Positions 21,378 to 30,540 of a stretch of 64,000 bases of DNA are shown here, piece after piece. Numbering within the stretch: position 1 is the stretch's first letter; every line of letters begins with the position of its first letter. This stretch comes from Actinomadura terrae. Its GTDB lineage: Bacteria; Actinomycetota; Actinomycetes; Streptosporangiales; Streptosporangiaceae. Made by a program: the position numbers and the translations under genes. The stretch spans positions 434,001-498,000 of the forward strand of contig NZ_JAICDG010000002.1 of the NCBI RefSeq assembly GCF_022751215.1. Direction: 5' to 3'. Under the pieces are notes generated by a model that ran no database searches, had not been told where the DNA came from, and worked only from the letters and a program-made list of their open reading frames with translations.

Positions 21378-22004
21378 ATGGCTCGTTACACCGGTGCGGA
21401 CTGCAAGCTCTGCCGCCGCGAGAAGATGAAGCTGTTCCTCAAGGGCAGCAAGTGCGAGGGCCCCAAGTGCCCGATCGAGATCCGTCCCTACCCGCCGGGT
21501 GAGCACGGACGCGGTCGGCCGAAGGAGACCGAGTACCTGCTCCAGCTCCGCGAGAAGCAGAAGGCGCGCCGTATCTACGGCGTCCTGGAGCGCCAGTTCC
21601 ACAACTACTACGTCGAGGCCAACCGCCAGGGCGGCAAGACGGGTGAGAACCTGCTCACGCTGCTGGAGCGCCGTCTCGACAACGTGGTCTACCGCGCGGG
21701 CTTCGCCAAGTCCCGCGACATGGCCCGCCAGCTGATCCGGCACGGCCACATCAAGGTCAACGGCCGCAAGGTCGACATCCCGTCCTTCCAGGTGGGCGAG
21801 GCCGACATCGTCGATGTCAAGGCCAAGTCGCTGGAGATGACGCCGTTCCAGGTCGCCAAGGCCGAGGCGGGCGACCGCCAGGTTCCGGCGTGGCTCGGGG
21901 TCGACGCCGACCGGATGCGGATCCTGGTCCACTCGCTGCCCGTCCGGCAGCAGATCGACGCTCCCGTCCAGGAGCAGCTGATCGTCGAGCTCTACTCCAA
22001 GTAG
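21378..22004 (+). CDS. rpsD: 30S ribosomal protein S4, zinc type
   Basis: A 208-residue S4, a 16S rRNA assembly initiator with an S4 RNA-binding domain (about residues 97-160, [20 protein letters not shown]). Cys9, Cys12, Cys26 and Cys31 form an N-terminal zinc site, the C+ form. GAGATCTAAGAAC precedes the ATG, so the Shine-Dalgarno GGGGAGA is about 11 bases away. Two stem-loops follow before rpoA. Confidence 0.97.
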   Translation: MARYTGADCKLCRREKMKLFLKGSKCEGPKCPIEIRPYPPGEHGRGRPKETEYLLQLREKQKARRIYGVLERQFHNYYVEANRQGGKTGENLLTLLERRLDNVVYRAGFAKSRDMARQLIRHGHIKVNGRKVDIPSFQVGEADIVDVKAKSLEMTPFQVAKAEAGDRQVPAWLGVDADRMRILVHSLPVRQQIDAPVQEQLIVELYSK

Positions 22005-22019
22005 GGCTCGCCAGGCAGG

Positions 22020-22059
22020 ACCCCGGCTCACCGGGGTTCCGCGGACGGAGTTCCGTGGA
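22020..22059 (+). other. two stem-loops between rpsD and rpoA
   Basis: ACCCCGG (22020-22026) pairs with CCGGGGT (22031-22037) around CTCA. Directly next, TTCCGCGGA (22036-22044) pairs with TCCGTGGAA (22051-22059) with one G-T wobble. The two overlap by two bases, so they could be alternatives. No T-tract. Confidence 0.5.
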
Positions 22060-22131
22060 ATCCTGGTGGGACGGGGAACATTCCAGAACGCGGTAGTCAA
22101 ATAGCGGGCACCGCGGGAAGAAGGCACAACC

Positions 22132-23145
22132 ATGCTCATCGCACAGCGTCCCACTCTCACCGAAGAGCAGGTCGACGAGTACCGGTCGCGGTTCACCATC
22201 GAGCCGCTGGAGCCGGGCTTCGGCTACACGATCGGCAACTCGCTGCGTCGCACGCTGCTCTCCTCGATCCCCGGCGCCGCCGTCACCAGCATCCGGATCG
22301 AGGGCGTCCTGCACGAGTTCTCCACCGTTCCGGGGGTGAAGGAGGACGTCACCGACATCATCCTGAACCTCAAGGAGCTGGTCGTCTCCTCCGAGCACGA
22401 CGAGCCGGTGGTCATGTACCTGCGCAAGCAGGGCCCGGGCGAGGTGACCGCGGCCGACATCGCGCCGCCCGCGGGCGTCGAGGTCCACAACCCCGACCTG
22501 CACATCGCCACGCTGAACAACAAGGCCAAGCTGGAGATGGAGCTGACGGTCGAGCGCGGCCGCGGCTACGTCTCGGCCGCCCAGAACAAGCAGCCGGGCC
22601 AGGAGATCGGCCGGATCCCGATCGACTCCATCTACTCGCCCGTGCTCAAGGTCACCTACAAGGTCGAGGCGACCCGCGTCGAGCAGCGCACCGACTTCGA
22701 CCGCCTGATCCTGGACGTCGAGACCAAGCAGGCGATGCTGCCGCGCGACGCGGTGGCCTCCGCCGGCAAGACCCTCGTCGAGCTGTTCGGGCTGGCCCGG
22801 GAGCTCAACGTCGAGGCCGAGGGCATCGACATGGGCCCGTCCCCGACGGACGCCGCGCTCGCCGCGGACCTGGCGCTGCCGATCGAGGAGCTGAACCTCA
22901 CGGTCCGCTCCTACAACTGCCTCAAGCGCGAGGGCATCCACTCTGTGGGCGAGCTGGTCGCCCGCAGCGAGCAGGACCTTCTCGATATAAGGAATTTCGG
23001 CGCCAAGTCGATCGAAGAGGTCAAGCAGAAGCTCAACGACATGGGCCTGTCGCTGAAGGACTCCCCGCCCGGGTTCGACCCGAGCGCGGCGGCCGACAAC
23101 TACGGCGACGACGACCAGAGCTACGCCGAGACCGAGCAGTACTAG
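22132..23145 (+). CDS. rpoA: RNA polymerase alpha subunit
   Basis: A 337-residue alpha subunit that scaffolds RNA polymerase assembly. The N-terminal domain shows [20 protein letters not shown] and GAAVTSIRI; after a linker near residue 230 the C-terminal domain follows ([17 protein letters not shown] and [19 protein letters not shown]), which contacts UP elements and activators. It ends in an acidic, Tyr-containing tail. A GAAGAAGGCAC leader precedes the ATG. Confidence 0.98.
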   Translation: MLIAQRPTLTEEQVDEYRSRFTIEPLEPGFGYTIGNSLRRTLLSSIPGAAVTSIRIEGVLHEFSTVPGVKEDVTDIILNLKELVVSSEHDEPVVMYLRKQGPGEVTAADIAPPAGVEVHNPDLHIATLNNKAKLEMELTVERGRGYVSAAQNKQPGQEIGRIPIDSIYSPVLKVTYKVEATRVEQRTDFDRLILDVETKQAMLPRDAVASAGKTLVELFGLARELNVEAEGIDMGPSPTDAALAADLALPIEELNLTVRSYNCLKREGIHSVGELVARSEQDLLDIRNFGAKSIEEVKQKLNDMGLSLKDSPPGFDPSAAADNYGDDDQSYAETEQY

Positions 23146-23158
23146 AAGGCACGACCCC

Positions 23159-23189
23159 ACGCGGCCGGGGGGACCTCCCCCGGCCGCGT
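23159..23189 (+). other. strong stem-loop between rpoA and rplQ
   Basis: A perfect 13-bp stem, ACGCGGCCGGGGG (23159-23171) with CCCCCGGCCGCGT (23177-23189), loop GACCT. It lies 13 bases after the rpoA stop and 47 before rplQ. Without a T-tract it may be a partial terminator or an mRNA 3' stabiliser that lowers rplQ expression relative to rpoA. Confidence 0.65.
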
Positions 23190-23236
23190 CCGGCTGACAT
23201 CGGTACCTGGTACGGCCGATGCAGGAAGGAAGCACC

Positions 23237-23755
23237 ATGCCCAAGCCCACCAAGGGTCCCCGGTTCGGCGGCAGCGCCGCGCACCAGCGCCTGATCCTGG
23301 CGAACCTCGCCACGGCGCTGTTCGAGCACGGCCGCATCACCACCACCGAGGCCAAGGCCCGGCGGGTGCGTCCGCTGGCGGAGAAGCTGATCACCAAGGC
23401 CAAGAAGGGCGACCTGCACAACCGTCGCCTGGTGGCCAAGACGGTCCGCGACAAGGGCGTCCTGCACGAGCTCTTCACCGAGATCGCGCCGCGCTTCGAG
23501 AACCGTCCCGGCGGCTACACCCGGATCACCAAGCTCGGCCCCCGCAAGGGCGACGCCGCGCCGATGGCCGTGATCGAGCTGGTGCAGGAGCAGCTGTCCG
23601 CGTCCACGGGGACCGCCCCGGCGGCCACCACCGCGACGCAGGCCCCGGCCGAGGACGAGGCGCCCGCCAAGACCGAGGCGGACGACACCGAGGCGACCGC
23701 CACGGACGACACCGCCGAGGCCGCCGCCGAGGACAAGGCCAAGGACGACGAGTAA
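23237..23755 (+). CDS. rplQ: 50S ribosomal protein L17 with acidic tail
   Basis: A 172-residue L17. The frame is open from 23219, but ATG 23237 after AGGAAGGAAG gives [19 protein letters not shown], the family start. The core ends near residue 120 ([16 protein letters not shown]). The last about 50 residues are low complexity, rich in Ala, Asp, Glu and Thr; such tails are variable among actinobacteria. It ends the alpha operon, followed by a terminator. Confidence 0.96.
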   Translation: MPKPTKGPRFGGSAAHQRLILANLATALFEHGRITTTEAKARRVRPLAEKLITKAKKGDLHNRRLVAKTVRDKGVLHELFTEIAPRFENRPGGYTRITKLGPRKGDAAPMAVIELVQEQLSASTGTAPAATTATQAPAEDEAPAKTEADDTEATATDDTAEAAAEDKAKDDE

Positions 23756-23854
23756 CACGCGCTGCTGGAACGTCGGCATCGCGTCCCGCATGTGCTGGTT
23801 TGCTCCCCGGTGAGACCGGGGCGTGCTCCGGCGCCGGCGCGACGCGGCGTCAAC

Positions 23855-23885
23855 AGGCCCACCGTCGGTACGGGACGGTGGGCCT
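23855..23885 (+). terminator. rho-independent-like terminator after rplQ
   Basis: AGGCCCACCGTC (23855-23866) pairs perfectly with GACGGTGGGCCT (23874-23885) around GGTACGG, a 12-bp stem followed by GATCTTTGCC. It ends the alpha operon 100 bases after rplQ and suggests truA has its own promoter, somewhere in 23886-24023. Confidence 0.75.
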
Positions 23886-24023
23886 GATCTTTGCCAGACT
23901 TGATCCCATGGTCACGTCAGGGGGGCGACGGTTCAGCGGGGGGCGTGTCGAGGGAGTGCCCGACGGGCGCACGAGCCCGTCGGGCGGAACGGACGGACGT
24001 TGCAGAACGACACGTCGGCTGAC

Positions 24024-24878
24024 ATGACCGCACTCGTACGGCTCCGGCTCGACATCGGGTACGACGGGTCGGGCTTCGCGGGCTGGGCGCGCCAGCCGAA
24101 CCAGCGGACCGTCCAGGGCGTGATCGAGGACGCCCTGGCCCGGCTGCTGCGGCTCGACCCGCCCCCCATGCTCACCGTCGCGGGACGCACCGACGCCGGC
24201 GTCCACGCGAACGCGCAGGTCGCGCATCTGGTGGTGCCGGTCGCCGCCTACTCGGCGATCAACGGCACGATGCCGCGCCGCCTCGCCGGGCTGCTGCCCC
24301 CCGACGTGCGGGTGTGGCGCGTGTCGCTCGCCCCCGAGGGCTTCGACGCGCGGTTCTCCGCCCTGTCGCGCCGCTACGTGTACCGGGTGTGCGACAACCC
24401 GGTGGGGGTGGCGCCGCTGCGCCGGCACGACGTCCTGTGGCATCCGCGTCCGCTGAATTTGGACCGTATGAATGAGGCCGCGCGGCTGCTCGTCGGCGAG
24501 AACGACTTCGCCGCGTACTGCCGCAAACGCGAGGGCGCGACGACGATCCGCGAGCTGCTGCGCTACGAGTGGGCGCGCGACGACCGCGACCCGCACCTCG
24601 CGCTCGCCACCGTGGAGGCCGACGCGTTCTGCCACTCGATGGTCCGCGCGCTCGTCGGCGCGCTGCTCATGGTCGGCGACGGCCGCCGCGAGCCGGAGTG
24701 GCCCGCCCAGGTGCTGGCGGCCCGCGTCCGCGACTCGGGCGTGAACGTGGCCCCCGCCCACGGCCTGTCGCTGGAGGAGATCCGCTACCCGAGCGACGAC
24801 AGCCTCGCCCGGCGCGCCCAGGAGACCCGCCGCGTCCGAACCCTGAACGCCACCGCCGCCGCCGACCCTCCGGCCTAG
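24024..24878 (+). CDS. truA: tRNA pseudouridine(38-40) synthase
   Basis: A 284-residue TruA, which isomerises U38-U40 in the tRNA anticodon arm. The catalytic aspartate is Asp57 in [10 protein letters not shown]. Other landmarks are [16 protein letters not shown] near the start, [13 protein letters not shown] and [20 protein letters not shown] 24024 was chosen; an in-frame TTG at 24000 would add 8 residues and neither has a clear Shine-Dalgarno. It follows rplQ as in many actinobacteria. Confidence 0.94.
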   Translation: MTALVRLRLDIGYDGSGFAGWARQPNQRTVQGVIEDALARLLRLDPPPMLTVAGRTDAGVHANAQVAHLVVPVAAYSAINGTMPRRLAGLLPPDVRVWRVSLAPEGFDARFSALSRRYVYRVCDNPVGVAPLRRHDVLWHPRPLNLDRMNEAARLLVGENDFAAYCRKREGATTIRELLRYEWARDDRDPHLALATVEADAFCHSMVRALVGALLMVGDGRREPEWPAQVLAARVRDSGVNVAPAHGLSLEEIRYPSDDSLARRAQETRRVRTLNATAAADPPA

Positions 24879-24925
24879 GCCGCGGTTCACAGCGACCTCA
24901 GCCGTCGCGCGGGCGCGCTGACTGG

Positions 24926-24960
24926 GCGGTGGGGCCGACGCCGAGGCGAGGCCCCACCGC
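24926..24960 (+). terminator. terminator-like hairpin after truA
   Basis: GCGGTGGGGCC (24926-24936) pairs perfectly with GGCCCCACCGC (24950-24960), loop of 13. It lies 48 bases after the truA stop, between convergent genes. Confidence 0.6.
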
Positions 24961-24963
24961 GAA

Positions 24964-25029
24964 GATCGCGAAGCGATTCCGCGCCCGCCAAGGCACGGTC
25001 AAGGCACGAGCCGCCAGGCGAGTGCCTTG
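24964..25029. repeat. possible relative of the 18337-18970 repeat, with hairpin
   Basis: GATCGCGAAGCGA (24965-24977) and CGAGCCGCCAGGCGAGT (25007-25023) also occur, adjacent and in the same order, in the right arm of the 18 kb element (18861-18890). Here they are split by about 30 bases. CAAGGCAC (25000-25007) and GTGCCTTG (25022-25029) make a perfect 8-bp hairpin. It sits between convergent truA and the minus-strand membrane protein. Confidence 0.45.
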
Positions 25030-25047
25030 GGCCGGGACTTAATCAAC

Positions 25048-26577
25048 TCAGCTGTGGTTGCGGGCTTCGATGGGGCGGACGTCGTAGTCGAGGAACTGCT
25101 GCGCGATCTGCTTGATCGTGGCGTCGCCGGGCTTGGTGGGGCGGCCGTCGGCGTGCTGGACGTAGGCGTAGACGAGGTAGCGGCCGCGGACGGTGGACGC
25201 GGCGTATCCGCCGGCCCGGTCGATGTCGGGGGCGTGCTTGGCCGACATCCCGCGGAACCACTCGTACTTGCCGGGGTCTCCGGCGCGGCTCACCTTGAGC
25301 GCGGCGGCCTTGGTGGGCAGCACCGCGACGCCGGAGGTGACGGCGATCTCGCGGTCCCGGTCCAGGAAGGTGGCGCGGACGACCTTCCGGCAGTTCTCCT
25401 TGGTGAGCGCGGACAGCAGCGCGCCGTTCGCCGCGTACCGCAGATCCTTGTTGATCGACCAGCGGTCGCGGACGTAGGGGCGGCCCCCGAGCGTGATGGT
25501 GGTGGCCGGGAAGATCTCGGCGAACTCCATCTCCTTGGGGTCGGTCTTCTCGTCTGAGATGTCGACCGGGGGCGGCTTGGGCGCCGGTGTGGCGCTCTGC
25601 TGCGCGGGCGGGGCCGCCTTGCCCTTGTCCTTGTCGGAGCCCGATCCCGTCCCGCCGAGGGCGAACAGCGCGACGACCGCGGCCAGCACCGCCGCCGCGC
25701 CCCCGCCGATCAGCAGGGGACGCCGCTTGTTGCCGCCCGCCGGGCGCATGGGGGGCGCGCCGGGACGGGGCGGGGGCGGCTGTTCGGACCCGGTCTCCGG
25801 GAAAGGCCCGCTGCCGGTGGGCGGGACCACGCCGGGCGGCAGGATCGCGTCCGGCACGAGGACGGGCGCGAGCGGCGCCTGCTGCTTCTCGGCCTCCTTG
25901 GCCTTCTCGAACGCCGACAGCCGCGCGGTCTCCTCCTCGGCCGCCTCGGGCTCCGGCTCGGGGTCGGCGCGCGGGGTCTCCTCGGGCTGCTTCACAAGCA
26001 GTTGCGCGGCCTGGACGGCGGGGATGCCGTCGGGGTCGGTGTCGGTCTCGTCCAGCGGCGGGCTGACGAGCGGCTCGGCCGGGACGGCGCGGCGCGAGTC
26101 GACGTTCGGCACGCCGCGTCCGGCGACGAGTCTGCCGGGCGAGTCACCCGGGGCCTGGACGGCGGCGGCCTCCGCCGGCGGCTGCTCGTCCGCGACCTCG
26201 GGCGGCTCCTCTGCCGTGACCGGCGCGGCGAGCGGGGCCTCGGCAGGGGCGGCCAGTGGCGTCTCGACCGAAGCGGCCGGCGGCGCCTCGACCGGGGCGG
26301 CCAAGGGGGCCTCGTCCGGTGCGGGGGCCTGCTGGGGGACGACCGACGCCGCCTCCTGCGTCTCGGCCGCCCACCAGGGGGTTTGCAGGCCGAACGGGGG
26401 AAGCGAGCGGGGAGCGGGGGGCGCGGGCTCCGTCCCGGCGACGGCGCTCGCCGCGTCGCCGGAGGGCGCCTCGTCCGGGGAGGCCGCGCCGCCGAAGCTC
26501 GGCGGGGCCGCGGCGGCGGGGACGCGCCGCGCCTCCGCCGTGTCGGCGGGCTCCCAGGTGTCTTCAGGTCCAGACAT
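25048..26577 (-). CDS. single-pass membrane protein with long Pro/Ala/Glu-rich cytoplasmic region
   Basis: A 509-residue protein I cannot assign to a named family. Residues 1-280 are low complexity, rich in Pro, Ala and Glu, including tandem APLAAPVEAP-type repeats at about 90-122. A basic NKRRP precedes one membrane segment (about 287-309), then a Ser/Lys/Pro linker and a roughly 180-residue extracytoplasmic domain starting near EKTDPKEMEFAEIF. That domain is related to the one in the neighbouring upstream gene (27936-26602), so the two are paralogues, probably one operon with a 24-base gap. An envelope-stress or sensing role is possible but unsupported. Confidence 0.7.
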   Translation of the reverse strand: MSGPEDTWEPADTAEARRVPAAAAPPSFGGAASPDEAPSGDAASAVAGTEPAPPAPRSLPPFGLQTPWWAAETQEAASVVPQQAPAPDEAPLAAPVEAPPAASVETPLAAPAEAPLAAPVTAEEPPEVADEQPPAEAAAVQAPGDSPGRLVAGRGVPNVDSRRAVPAEPLVSPPLDETDTDPDGIPAVQAAQLLVKQPEETPRADPEPEPEAAEEETARLSAFEKAKEAEKQQAPLAPVLVPDAILPPGVVPPTGSGPFPETGSEQPPPPRPGAPPMRPAGGNKRRPLLIGGGAAAVLAAVVALFALGGTGSGSDKDKGKAAPPAQQSATPAPKPPPVDISDEKTDPKEMEFAEIFPATTITLGGRPYVRDRWSINKDLRYAANGALLSALTKENCRKVVRATFLDRDREIAVTSGVAVLPTKAAALKVSRAGDPGKYEWFRGMSAKHAPDIDRAGGYAASTVRGRYLVYAYVQHADGRPTKPGDATIKQIAQQFLDYDVRPIEARNHS

Positions 26578-26601
26578 AAGCAGACAGCGTATTCAAAGGG
26601 G

Positions 26602-27936
26602 TCACTTTTGGAGAGGCTTGCCTTCGGTTTCCCTGTAGTGCAGGGCCAGCGAGAGGCCGCTGCCCTTGACGAGCTGCGCTCCGAACGCGCGGACGACCGA
26701 GTGGTACTTGGGGTCGATCTTCTTGCCGTCCGGCCGCTGCACCCAGGTCATGATGAGGTAGTGGCCGAAGGCCTCGGACGTGCCGAGCGCCTCGCCCTTG
26801 CCGTTGGTCCTGGAGACGCCCTTGCCGGGGAGCGCCTGGAGGAAGGCGTCCTTGTTGCCCGCCGCCTTCACGGCCTGCTTCGCGGCGGCCTCCGTCTTCA
26901 GGTTCAGGACGCCGACGGTGCCGATGAGCTTGCCCGTGCCGAGGGCGTAGGTGGCGCGCAGGGCCTGCGCGCAGCCGCCCCGCTTGAGCGTCTTCGTCAG
27001 CGTGACGCCGCCGACGACGCCGGTGCAGCCCTTCTTGGAGTTCACGGCCGTCCGCAGGTACTTCTGCTTGCCCGCCTTGAACGACGGCTTGCCGAAGACC
27101 TCGGTGAGCGTCAGCGCCTTCGGGTCGGTCGCGCGGCTCTTCAGCTTCACCGGCTCCAGCGGCGGCATCTGCGGGGACGCCTGCGCCTGCGGCTTGGACG
27201 CGGTGGGGGAGGGCGCCGCGGCCTTCTTCGGCTTCGGGTCGTCCTTCATCATCGACGCCACGCCGACGCCGCCGCCGATCAGCACGAGCCCCGCCGCCAC
27301 CGCGCCGCCGATGATCAGCGGCAGGTTGCGGCGGCGCGCGGGGGCGGACTGGTCGTCGCGTCCGCCGGGCGGCATCTCGCCCGGCATGCCGAAGGACTGC
27401 CCGGCGACGGGCTGGTCCGCGGGCGCGAAGGGCTGGGGGCCCGACGGGTCGTCCGGGACGCCGAAGGCGTTGGTGCCGGACGGCGAGTCCGGGACGCCGA
27501 AGGGCGAGCCCGCGACGGTCTCGTCCGCCGGGTCGAAGGGCTTGGCGCCCGTCGGCTGCCCGAACGGCTGCTCCGGCTCCCCGAACGGCTGGGCGCCGAA
27601 CGGGTTCGGGCCGGACGGGTCGTCGGGCGGGCCGAACGACTGGCCCGGCGGCTCGAACGACTGCCCGGGCGGCCCGAAGGACTGCGTGCCGGACGGCTCG
27701 CCGGACGTACCGGGCTGGTTGAACCCGCCGGGTGCGCCGAACGGGTCCGGTACGCCGAACGGGTCGGTGCCCGACGGACCGGGCCCTGCCTCCGCGCGCG
27801 GCGCGAAAAGGCTCTCGTCGTGGTCGTTGCCGTACGGGGACGCCTCTGGCCGGTCGCCTCCGGGGTTGTACGGCTCGTGCGGCGGCGGCACGGACGGCCG
27901 GCCGCCGGGCTTGCCTTGATCGCCCGGGTAACCCAT
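26602..27936 (-). CDS. single-pass membrane protein with Pro/Gly/Phe-rich repeat region
   Basis: A 444-residue protein of unknown function from ATG 27936 (an in-frame start at 28035 would add 33 residues). Residues 50-185 hold imperfect repeats around FGVPD, FGPPG and PFG, a disordered Gly/Pro/Phe-rich region. RRR then one membrane segment (about 205-228), a Lys/Pro/Ala linker and an extracytoplasmic domain with two cysteines (GCTG, GGCAQ) that may form a disulphide. The domain matches its downstream neighbour in order and motifs: DP-K-LTEVF, LRATYALGTGKLIGTVGVL against VRATFLDRDREIAVTSGVAVL. Confidence 0.7.
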   Translation of the reverse strand: MGYPGDQGKPGGRPSVPPPHEPYNPGGDRPEASPYGNDHDESLFAPRAEAGPGPSGTDPFGVPDPFGAPGGFNQPGTSGEPSGTQSFGPPGQSFEPPGQSFGPPDDPSGPNPFGAQPFGEPEQPFGQPTGAKPFDPADETVAGSPFGVPDSPSGTNAFGVPDDPSGPQPFAPADQPVAGQSFGMPGEMPPGGRDDQSAPARRRNLPLIIGGAVAAGLVLIGGGVGVASMMKDDPKPKKAAAPSPTASKPQAQASPQMPPLEPVKLKSRATDPKALTLTEVFGKPSFKAGKQKYLRTAVNSKKGCTGVVGGVTLTKTLKRGGCAQALRATYALGTGKLIGTVGVLNLKTEAAAKQAVKAAGNKDAFLQALPGKGVSRTNGKGEALGTSEAFGHYLIMTWVQRPDGKKIDPKYHSVVRAFGAQLVKGSGLSLALHYRETEGKPLQK

Positions 27937-28118
27937 GGGTGGGACCTTACCGTTCGTCGTTCGGGGCTCTGGACCTTCGGAACACCCACCATGACATGGG
28001 GGCGAACCGGGCGTCGGCGGTTTTGCCAAGGTCACGCCCGGTGCGCGCGCGGTGTCAGATCAGGGTCGGGCCGGGTCAGTCGGGAGCCTGTCAGGGCGCG
28101 GGCGCGGTGTCGCGCGCG

Positions 28119-29036
28119 TCACGTCCAGCCGAAGTCCTGTGTCCACAACGGGCCGCCCCGGCCCGCCGCCATGCCGACGCCGATCGCGCGCAGGTCGCAG
28201 TTGAGGATGTTGGCGCGGTGCCCCGGGCTCTTCATCCAGCCGGCCACCACGGCGGCGGCGGTCGCGTACCCCTTGGCGATGTTCTCCGCGCCGGGGCTCC
28301 GGTATCCGGCGTCCTCCATCCGCTTCCACGGGCTGTCGCCGTTGCGCGAGGTGTGGTCGAAGTAGTTGCGCGCGGCCATGTCGGCGGAGTGCCTGCGGGC
28401 GGCCCTGGCCAGCCGCGCGTCCACGCGCAGCGGTTCGCAGCCGGCCTTGGCGCGCTCAGCGTTGGTGAGCGACACGACCGTCGCCACCGCGCCGCCGGGT
28501 GCCACCCTGAGCTGCGGGGTCTCGCTGACCTTCGGCTTCGCGGTCTCGGACGGCTGGACGGACGGCCGCTGCCGCACCGGGGGCCGCGTCGACCGCGTCG
28601 GCGGCGGCGTCGGGCTCTCCACCACCGGTGTCGGCTTGCTCGGGCGGGGCTTCGGCGGGCTCGACGTCGTCCGCTGCATGCCGGACGGGGCCGCCGCGAC
28701 GGACGTGGTGGACGGCGCCCCGGCCGCCGTCGGCTCGGACCGCAGCTCGGGCAGGACGAACCGGTCCAGCGCCACGCCCGTCCCGATGGCCAAGGCGGAC
28801 GCGGTGACGGTGACGCCGAGGGCGATCATGGCCTTGGTCCCGGTGCGCCTGCGGCGGGGCGGCGGCGGTGCGGGCGGACGCGAGTGCCGTCCAACGGAGG
28901 GGGAGGAGCCGGAGGCGGGGGAGGCGGGATGCCGGGGCTCGTGGCGTCCGGCGGACGAGCCGGGTCTGCGGGGAGTGGACAGCGGGGGCTCCCGGGTGCG
29001 GGCCGGCGCGTGCCGGCGTGGACCGGTCGGGCGCAC
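28119..29036 (-). CDS. membrane-anchored CAP/SCP-domain protein
   Basis: A 305-residue protein from GTG 29036. Residues 1-67 are basic and Pro-rich, residues 69-90 form one hydrophobic anchor (MIALGVTVTASALAIGTGVA), and 100-180 are a Ser/Thr/Pro linker. The CAP domain (about 187-303) shows the cavity residues His216, His228, Glu251 and His273 in RRHSADM, YFDHTS, GAENIAKG and SPGHRANIL, plus Cys200 and Cys280 as a probable disulphide. CAP proteins are secreted and their bacterial functions are mostly unknown. The start is uncertain: the frame opens at 29375, and a GTATAT motif just upstream of the GTG could be a -10 box of a leaderless message. Confidence 0.85.
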   Translation of the reverse strand: MRPTGPRRHAPARTREPPLSTPRRPGSSAGRHEPRHPASPASGSSPSVGRHSRPPAPPPPRRRRTGTKAMIALGVTVTASALAIGTGVALDRFVLPELRSEPTAAGAPSTTSVAAAPSGMQRTTSSPPKPRPSKPTPVVESPTPPPTRSTRPPVRQRPSVQPSETAKPKVSETPQLRVAPGGAVATVVSLTNAERAKAGCEPLRVDARLARAARRHSADMAARNYFDHTSRNGDSPWKRMEDAGYRSPGAENIAKGYATAAAVVAGWMKSPGHRANILNCDLRAIGVGMAAGRGGPLWTQDFGWT

Positions 29037-29107
29037 CTTATCCCGATATACACCTGAAAGCCCGTAGATCACGTAAATGAGCAACCCAGGCGCGGGGGAG
29101 GGTGTAT

Positions 29108-29136
29108 TTGCTCTAGCCCTGGCGGCTGGGTATTCT
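29108..29136 (+). promoter_or_regulatory. predicted SigA-type promoter for rplM-rpsI
   Basis: TTGCTC (29108-29113), an exact 17-base spacer and TATTCT (29131-29136). It lies 187 bases upstream of rplM in a 286-base divergent gap with A+T content above the surroundings. The long leader would allow regulation, but I see no recognisable RNA motif. Confidence 0.6.
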
Positions 29137-29322
29137 GCGGGTTTGTTGTGTGTGTAGACGCCTGCCCGCAGGGCGGGGGGTCGAACGCGAACGACGAGCC
29201 GGTGTGTCCCCGTGTGAGCGCGCGGCCCCCGGCGTCCCGGAGCGCCTGGTCGGATGCAGACCTCTGATCGGCGCGAGCAGGATATCCGCTGAGAAGTCGA
29301 CGAGAAACGAAGGTCTACGACC

Positions 29323-29775
29323 GTGCGCACGTACACCCCTAAGCCCGCTGACGTCCAGCGCCAGTGGCACGTCATCGACGCGACCGATGTCGTGCTGGGC
29401 CGTCTCGCCAGTCAGGTCGCGCAGCTGCTTCGGGGTAAGCACAAGCCGATCTACGCGCCGCACCTCGACACCGGTGACTTCGTCGTCATCGTGAACGCCG
29501 ACAAGGTGGCGCTGACCGGCAACAAGCTGGAGCAGAAGCGCGCCTACCGGCACTCGGGCTACCCGGGCGGCCTGCGCTCGGTGGCCTACGCCGACCTGCT
29601 GGCCAAGCACCCGGAGCGGGCCGTCGAGAAGGCGATCAAGGGCATGCTGCCCAAGAACTCCCTCGGCCGGAAGATGTTCGGGAAGGTGAAGGTCTACTCC
29701 GGTCCGGAGCACCCGCACCAGGCGCAGAAGCCGGTCCCGTTCGAGATCACCCAGATCAGCCAGATCAAGAAGTAG
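29323..29775 (+). CDS. rplM: 50S ribosomal protein L13
   Basis: A 150-residue L13, an early 50S assembly protein. [39 protein letters not shown] and GHPHP-like [10 protein letters not shown] are typical. The start is GTG 29323; the nearest Shine-Dalgarno-like sequence (AACGAAGG) is about 10 bases away. rpsI follows 98 bases downstream, the standard pair. Confidence 0.97.
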   Translation: MRTYTPKPADVQRQWHVIDATDVVLGRLASQVAQLLRGKHKPIYAPHLDTGDFVVIVNADKVALTGNKLEQKRAYRHSGYPGGLRSVAYADLLAKHPERAVEKAIKGMLPKNSLGRKMFGKVKVYSGPEHPHQAQKPVPFEITQISQIKK

Positions 29776-29873
29776 GCCCGCGCACGCGACCGCGTGCCCG
29801 GAACGAAACCGTGGCCGCCGGGGCACCCGCTTGAGACGGGTCAGCCGCCCTGGCTAGAACACCAAGGAGAACC

Positions 29874-30392
29874 GTGGACGAGTCCACCGGCACGGAGGCG
29901 CCCGCCGAGGGCGCCGAGTTCGACTCCTACGAGGACGCGCCGTCCGAGTACAGCACCGAGACCCCCGAGACCGCGGGCGAGAACACGATCGGCCAGCCGA
30001 TCGCGACCGGGCCCTCCGCGGGCACCGGCCGCCGCAAGCAGGCCATCGCGCGGGTCCGGATCGTCCCCGGCAGCGGCCAGTGGAAGATCAACGGTCGCAC
30101 CCTGGACCAGTACTTCCCCAACAAGGTCCACCAGCAGATCGTGAACGAGCCGTTCGTGCTGCTGGGCCTGGAGGGCCAGTTCGACGTGCTCGCCCGCGTG
30201 AACGGCGGCGGCACCACCGGCCAGGCCGGTGCGCTGCGCCTCGGGATCTCCCGCGCGCTCCAGTTCGCGAACATCGAGCACCGCCCGGCGCTGAAGAAGG
30301 CCGGGTTCCTCACCCGCGACGCGCGCGTGCCCGAGCGTAAGAAGGCCGGTCTCAAGAAGGCCCGCAAGGCTCCGCAGTACAGCAAGCGCTGA
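29874..30392 (+). CDS. rpsI: 30S ribosomal protein S9 with acidic N-terminal extension
   Basis: A 172-residue S9 whose C-terminal KAPQYSKR reaches the P-site tRNA. The core begins near residue 50 ([16 protein letters not shown]). The first about 45 residues are an acidic, Ser/Thr-rich extension (e.g. [18 protein letters not shown]) not needed in E. coli S9 (130 residues). The start is GTG after AAGGAGA. A 62-base tandem repeat follows the gene. Confidence 0.97.
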   Translation: MDESTGTEAPAEGAEFDSYEDAPSEYSTETPETAGENTIGQPIATGPSAGTGRRKQAIARVRIVPGSGQWKINGRTLDQYFPNKVHQQIVNEPFVLLGLEGQFDVLARVNGGGTTGQAGALRLGISRALQFANIEHRPALKKAGFLTRDARVPERKKAGLKKARKAPQYSKR

Positions 30393-30416
30393 TTCACCCG
30401 GCCCAGGCCGGTCCGA

Positions 30417-30540
30417 GCCGCCGTATCCCGCAGGAGCGGGGTGCGGCGGCTCGCCCATGTCCGGGGTCTCGGTTCCGCGCCGCCGTATCCGGCCGGTGCG
30501 GGGCGCGGCGCCCGGTCCATGTCCAGGGTTTCCGTTCCGC
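30417..30540. repeat. two-unit 62-nt tandem repeat after rpsI
   Basis: Unit 1 is 30417-30478 and unit 2 is 30479-30540. Both begin GCCGCCGTATCC and end in TTCCGC, with ATGTCC at the same internal position, so the period is exactly 62. Unit 1 folds as GCCGCC...GGCGGC with inner CCCGC-AGGA-GCGGG. A shortened third copy (ACCGCTTATCCATGTCTCG) follows at 30541. It may have arisen by duplicating the rpsI terminator. Confidence 0.8.

Noticed and set aside
26002..28365. A 787-codon plus-strand frame
   Set aside because: Opposite the two Pro-rich membrane proteins; its Arg/Gly/Leu composition lacks any domain, and the minus-strand products have anchors and related outer domains.
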